Source: Piromyces finnis (taxonomy: Eukaryota; Neocallimastigomycota; Neocallimastigomycetes; Neocallimastigales; Neocallimastigaceae). From it: a stretch of 64,000 nucleotides of DNA. Below, piece by piece: positions 59,150 through 64,000 of this stretch (position 1 is the stretch's first letter; each line of letters opens with the position of its first letter). Made by a program: the position numbers and the translations under genes. Where the stretch lies: contig MCFH01000013.1 in the NCBI GenBank assembly GCA_002104945.1, positions 310,001-374,000 on the forward strand. Reading direction: 5' to 3'. Under the pieces are notes generated by a model, which was not told where the DNA came from, ran no database searches, and saw only the letters and a program-made list of their open reading frames with translations.

Positions 59150-61331
59150 TTATAATTCAAAATCATCAAAAGCTTGTTGTAATGATTTCCCTAGAATTTC
59201 GTTTAATTCCTTTATATGTTTGTTGCTTTTTAGTCTTTTTTCAAAAGCTTTATATTCTTTACAAGCTTTTTCAATATTCATAATAAAATTAGGTGCTGCT
59301 CTTGATACAACCCAATTCTTTAATACCAATGGTATATTTCCTTTAGGATCATCATAATACTTTTCATATTTATATAAAAAAAAAGTAATATTTAATTAAA
59401 TAATAATAATAATATAATAATAAAAATAGTCAATAATTATATTCCATAATTCATATAAATCAAGGATAGATAGATTCAATAATAACTATTATATGTTCTA
59501 CAATACAATATTATTATATAATTACCTCCATGTATACATTGCATTTACCATCTTCACAATCAGAATAAAATACTGTCATTTGTTCATACTCTGTAATTCG
59601 TATAGTCCTGGAATTAATATTTTTATTATTAAGCTCTTCATTCGAATTGGTATTATTTAAAGAACTATTATCAGCAATCAGAAATAGCATATCATTAAAC
59701 TTTTTTTTATAATTTATATATAAAATTATATAGTACATTTATAATATTAATATTATTATATTATTATTATTATATTTTACTTATTTATTTTTATTTTTAG
59801 AAATTAATAAATCAAATTTATAAATTAGTATAAAAAAAAAAAAACAATTTCAAAGTATTATTTTTTTTTTCTTTTATTTATACAATACCTTATGTTCATA
59901 TGTATTTCGTTCAAAAATATATTCACGATTACAAAAAGGCCAAGGAAATTTAATCTCCCAATGGATTTCAAAATCTTTTAAATCATTATTAATATTAGAC
60001 TGAGAAGAAAATGTTTTATCCTTACGTTCAAATATATTAATTTGTTGTTTAAGATCATCCCATTCTTTACGATATTCTAAATCCATATAGACATCATAGG
60101 CTTCTTTTAATGTAACATTATTCAAATGACCTAATATAATATATTCATTAATTCCAGTTAAAGGACGAACTCTAGTATAAACTTTAATTCTATTTTTAAT
60201 GACTGAATCAAGGGTATAATGTGTTAAATCTGGATGTAAAGCTCTTTCAGCAATTTGATCTAAATCTTTTTTTACATATATACTTGATTTACTTTTAGAT
60301 TTACTTTCAGCTAATACTTTAGAAGAAAATGGTTTAGTATCATTTGATATTTGGTTTGATAGTAAAGAGGAAGGGTTACTTGAAATTGATAAATTTTTAT
60401 CTTTGACTGAATTATTATTTATGTCTTTTGGTATAGAAGAAATGAATGTTGTATTTGTTTCCTTTGTGTTATTGGTTTTAGAAAGGACCATTAAATTATT
60501 AACGGTGATATCGGTTGAATGAACCCACTCTTCACTATCATTACACGTTTTTTTGATAATGTTATTAATGGTTTCATTAGTATCCGTAATAGTATTGTCT
60601 TTATTGTATTTTGTTTGACTTTTAAGACTGTGAAAAGATAATGATTTTTTTGATTTAAAATTGATATTGGCATTAGTAGCAGATAGATATTTATTATTAT
60701 TGATGTCTTTATTGTTGTTAATACTACGATCATCATTAAAAACACAAATAGAGTTATTATTATTGGTATAGTTTGTGTTCACAATGGCAGAAGTCTTTTT
60801 GGATAGAGGATGAGAACACGAATTGAAGTTTTCTGTATCATCCTTGTTAGAAACTGTTGTAAAAAATGATTCTGTTGATTCAAGTGATATTGCAGATTTA
60901 AATTCTGTGAGACTTTTTCTATTAGAATGTAATGAAGGTACGATAGAAGGAGTAGGTGAATAAAGTTGTAATGAATCATATTTATCTTGTAGATGGTCTC
61001 TTTCTAAGGAACTGACATTGGTATAATCTATAACATAATATGAATGGTCTTCCGCTGTACTTGGAGCATAAGAAAGAGCAGTAACTGCTATAACTGATGT
61101 ATCAATTGAAGTATTACCACCTTCTTTTGAAACAACATTTTCTATATTATTATTAGAATTACATACACCCTTTAATTGTATAATTTCACCTTCCGATGTA
61201 AAAATATCACTATTTTTAATACTACTTTTAATTGGCTTTTTAGTGGTATCAATGAAGCCTTGCTTCAATAATGAATTTTTTTTATCTTTAGTCCTCCTTT
61301 TTTTAAAAGGAAAGCAACAAAATATACGCAT
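59150..61331 (-). CDS. START-domain lipid-binding protein with Cys-Cys/basic N-terminus
   Basis: START domains bind sterols, phospholipids or ceramides in a hydrophobic tunnel. Three exons (61331-59889, 59699-59526, 59359-59150) give 608 residues. The N-terminus MRIFCCFPFKKRRTKDKK pairs two cysteines (5 and 6) with a basic cluster, a pattern of S-acylated, membrane-anchored proteins. About 370 disordered Ser/Asn/Thr-rich residues follow. The START domain covers about 385-600: IKVYTRVRPLTGINEYIIL, LKEAYDVYMDLEYRKEWDDL, HWEIKFPWPFCNREYIFER, then MTVFYSDCEDGKCNVYMEYY, DPKGNIPLVLKNWVVSRAAP and FIMNIEKACKEY. The WPFCNREYIF and DPKGNIP segments are typical of PCTP/STARD2-7-10 type START domains. 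The ligand cannot be read from sequence. Confidence 0.9.
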
Positions 61332-63742
61332 TTTTAAAATATATATAACATATATAATATTTATATTATAAAATACTATAATATTAAAATAGAAATGCTG
61401 ACTTTATTTTTTTTTTTTAATTTATAAAAAAATGAAAAAAATGTAATAATAATAATTGTAGTAGTAGTAAAGAAGAAAAAGACGAAAAAAAAAATATTTT
61501 CTAAAATATTGTTAATTCCGATTTACTAATTGATTTATTTTTTCTTTATAAAAAAAAAACTGAAATTAGAAATTTATATAATGACATTTCTTTTTTATAA
61601 TATCAATTGAATTTCTTCTCTTTACATAAAAATAAACTATTAAGTAATTCTTGATAAATATAAATTTTAAAACAGTTTTATTTCTATCATTATTTCATTA
61701 TTTTCATTTTTTTTTTTTTTTTTTTTTTTAAATTATTTTTTTCTTTTTTTTTTATATTAAAAAGAAAAATATATACTTTTTTTTTTTTTTTTTATTAAAC
61801 CATAGATTTTTTAAAAAAAAAAAAAATTTAAATTTTTATTAATAAATATTATATTAAAAAAAAAAAAAAAAGATTAATTAAAATAAAACAATAAAAATTA
61901 AAAAGGATTATTTTGTTAAAATATTTATTTTTTTTTTTTTTTCTTGACTTTATTTTACAGTAAAATCACATAAACATTAATTATATATCTTTTTTTTTTT
62001 TTTTTTTTTTGGAAAATATACATTATTCAATTATTTTAAAATAATATGGTATTCAATATTTCTATGAACTTTAACGTTTTTACATTAACACTTTAGAAAA
62101 AAAAAAAAAAAAAACACTTTTTTTTATATAAAACTATAAAATGTACCTATTTTTTTTTATATTTTTTTAAAAAAAAATTTATTTAAATAAAAAAATTTAA
62201 CAAAATGCAAAAGATATTTTCTTTAACCATGAATATGTGTATGTGTAAAAAAAAAAAAAAAAGTTATATATTCATGGTTTAAATGCTTTTATTTTATAAA
62301 AGATTTTTATATATTTTTGTATATTTTTATATGTTTTTAAATACAAAAGAAATAAAACTAAAAATAATTATCTATTGATAAATATTTTTATTTTTATTTT
62401 TTTTTTAAAAAAAAATATTTTGTATATTTATGTTTATATATTTCTTTATATTTATTTTTGCTTTTCGTTTGTTTTTGGTTTTATTTCGTTGTTGTTTTTA
62501 ATTTTACTTTTTTGCTTTTATTTACCAATTTTTATTCTGTTTTATAAATTTGTTATTTATGATTATTGGTTTTTATGCTTTTTTAAATGTTTTTTTTTTT
62601 ATGTAATATAGTTTTGTGTTATTTAACAAAACTTTTTTTTTTTTTTTTTGTAAAATAAATGTTATTTTTATTTGTTTTTATTTTTTAAACTAAAATAAAA
62701 ATGTATTGAATATTGAATAGGTTTTACGTTTTGGTTATTATTATTTTTAGTTCTTTGTATTTATGTTTTGCTTTTTGAATAAAGGAAAAACGAATTTAAA
62801 AAAAAAAAAACACAAATATATTTATATTTATAATAAACAAAATTGTTTATTATATATAAAATATATTTTTTTTCCTTTTTTTTTTTTTTTTTGGCTTTAA
62901 TCTTTAGATTTTTATAAAAAAAATATTTATGCATTATGTTGAAAATATATATAAAAATAATATAATAAAATTATATTAAATTCATATATTTATGGGAATT
63001 TGGATTGAATAATAATTTTATATGAATTTTAAAATTTATAATTTTTTTATTATGATGATTTGGTATCATAACGTATTCTTTTATTAAAATCACATAGGAT
63101 TTTAATTTTAATTATAATTTTAAAAGATTACATTATTCAATTTCTTCTCTTCATGTAATGATGGAATTAAATAAATAAATGTTAAAATAATATATATTTA
63201 ATGATTTGTTGTTCTTTTTCTCCTGCATCTTTTACTCCCTTTTCCTTTTCCTTTTTTTTTTTTTTTTTTTTTTTTGAAGCGTTATTGTTAATAAACAGTT
63301 TCCGAAAGAATGGTTGGGGAAAAAATAAATCAGTTATATATTATTCATTAGTTTAATGTAATGATAATTACAAATCATAATTACTGGAAATTATACTAAT
63401 TAAAAAACTTCAAAATAATGGAATTAAATATTAAATTAATTCTATGACATTAAAATTGGATAGAAAGAAAAGACGTCTTAGCTTTTCATCCTGAAATATA
63501 AAAAAGGAAAAAATTAACAAAATTTTCTCATTTTCTCCAAATGATATATATATTCTTTTTTTCTTTTCCTCTTTCATTTATATAAATAAATAAATTAGAT
63601 GAATTGAATGCCGAAAAAAAAAAGTATTATTTTCATTTTACTTTCTTATTTAAACATCTTTTGTTATACTGGAAATGGTCGTTCTAATGTTATAATAATA
63701 AAAAAAGGATAAATAAAATAAATATTAAACATACTATTTAAT
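61332..63742. other. AT-rich spacer with one inverted repeat
   Basis: This is the promoter side of the START gene and the 3' flank of the MYND gene. It has many poly-A and poly-T runs, a hairpin at 62225-62279 and a C-rich pyrimidine tract near 63219-63273. An open frame of Phe/Leu/Tyr near 62375-62611 is a T-run artefact. Confidence 0.6.
62225..62279. other. 12-bp perfect inverted repeat with A-rich loop
   Basis: AACCATGAATAT at 62225-62236 is the reverse complement of ATATTCATGGTT at 62268-62279. Three more T:A pairs are possible after a one-base bulge. The 31-nt loop includes a long A run. It could be a transcript-end hairpin or the ends of a small inverted-repeat element. Confidence 0.7.
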
Positions 63743-64000
63743 TTATGCTGAAGTTGAAGTTGTGGTGGAATTAATTATGGTTTGTTGTTGGCGTTGTAAA
63801 GCAAGAACTTGTTGTACGAGCATTTGTTGTTGTTGTTGAGCTAAAGCGGCAACGGTTGCAGCAGAAACTGCTGGATTGGAGTGTATATTACGATTTGCGA
63901 TAGATGCATTTGCAGCAGCGGAATTAAATTGTTGAATAGTAGAATGATCTACACACCAGTGGCGGTGACCAGTAATCCATGCTGCTTTTTGACACTCACG
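63743..64000 (-). CDS. C-terminal fragment of a MYND zinc-finger protein (runs off the window)
   Basis: The frame is open from the right edge to a TAA at 63743-63745, giving 85 residues. It begins RECQKAAWITGHRHWC, the second half of a MYND zinc finger, with the C-x3-AW-x-x-H-x3-C ligand spacing. MYND fingers mediate protein-protein contacts. The remainder is low complexity: Ala/Asn segments, then Gln-rich (QQQQQMLVQQVLALQRQQQ) and a Ser/Thr end. The rest of the protein lies beyond the window, so its family (SET/SMYD, ankyrin-MYND, or transcription regulator) cannot be told. Base use is GC-richer than the spacers, supporting a real exon. Confidence 0.82.
   Translation of the reverse strand, partial: RECQKAAWITGHRHWCVDHSTIQQFNSAAANASIANRNIHSNPAVSAATVAALAQQQQQMLVQQVLALQRQQQTIINSTTTSTSA

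Overview
The window is a very AT-rich nuclear segment of a eukaryote. Genes are split by short GT-AG introns, spacers are almost pure A/T with long homopolymers and (AAT)n microsatellites, and proteins carry Asn/Ser-rich stretches. The gene set is fungal: a REG1-type PP1 subunit with the fungal AreA/GATA-like N-terminal domain, an SQS1-type R3H/G-patch protein and a small VPS68/TMEM50 protein. A CCDC13 (basal body/cilium) orthologue adds that the organism makes flagella. Together these fit a zoosporic, extremely AT-rich fungus, most likely an anaerobic gut fungus (Neocallimastigomycota). The lineage is inference. I see no bacterial operons, CRISPR arrays, rRNA or tRNA genes.

Layout. 1-4.2 kb is spacer. 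4.2-6.1 kb (+) encodes an unrecognised type I membrane protein. 7.0-10.5 kb (-) is the TFIIH helicase XPB/SSL2. 11.4-13.5 kb (-) is a TLDc (OXR1-type) protein. 14.4-18.2 kb (-) is a 17-exon CCDC13 orthologue, joined in my model by an 8-nt microexon. 19.3-20.2 kb (-) is a decayed, 5'-truncated non-LTR retrotransposon end. 20.8-23.2 kb (-) is phosphoacetylglucosamine mutase for UDP-GlcNAc/chitin. 24.4-26.8 kb (-) is the SQS1-like protein. 29.1-30.7 kb (+) is the REG1-like protein. 32.5-33.9 kb (-) is a cytosolic 5'-nucleotidase III. 37.1-41.4 kb (+) is an FBXO31-like F-box protein broken by a 1-bp slip in an Asn tract. 43.4-45.6 kb (+) is CCR4-NOT subunit NOT2. 46.9-47.8 kb (-) is the VPS68/TMEM50 protein. 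48.9-50.1 kb (-) is RTF2, divergent from TBCC at 50.5-52.0 kb (+). 52.5-56.9 kb (-) is a large FHA protein with a C-terminal barrel-like domain. 59.2-61.3 kb (-) is a START-domain protein. 63.7 kb to the right edge (-) is the C-terminus of a MYND zinc-finger protein.

The genes do not form a pathway cluster. They are mostly housekeeping: transcription/repair, mRNA turnover, splicing, replication termination, tubulin folding, nucleotide and amino-sugar metabolism, and PP1 signalling. I found no convincing new multi-gene system. The observations most worth a second look are the CCDC13 gene model and its microexon, the slipped F-box gene, the FHA plus barrel architecture with its 159-bp internal repeat, the long C-terminal tail on NOT2, and two intergenic hairpins. 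Exon boundaries were derived by hand from frame, GT/AG and family continuity, and every total length is divisible by three, but no transcript data were available.
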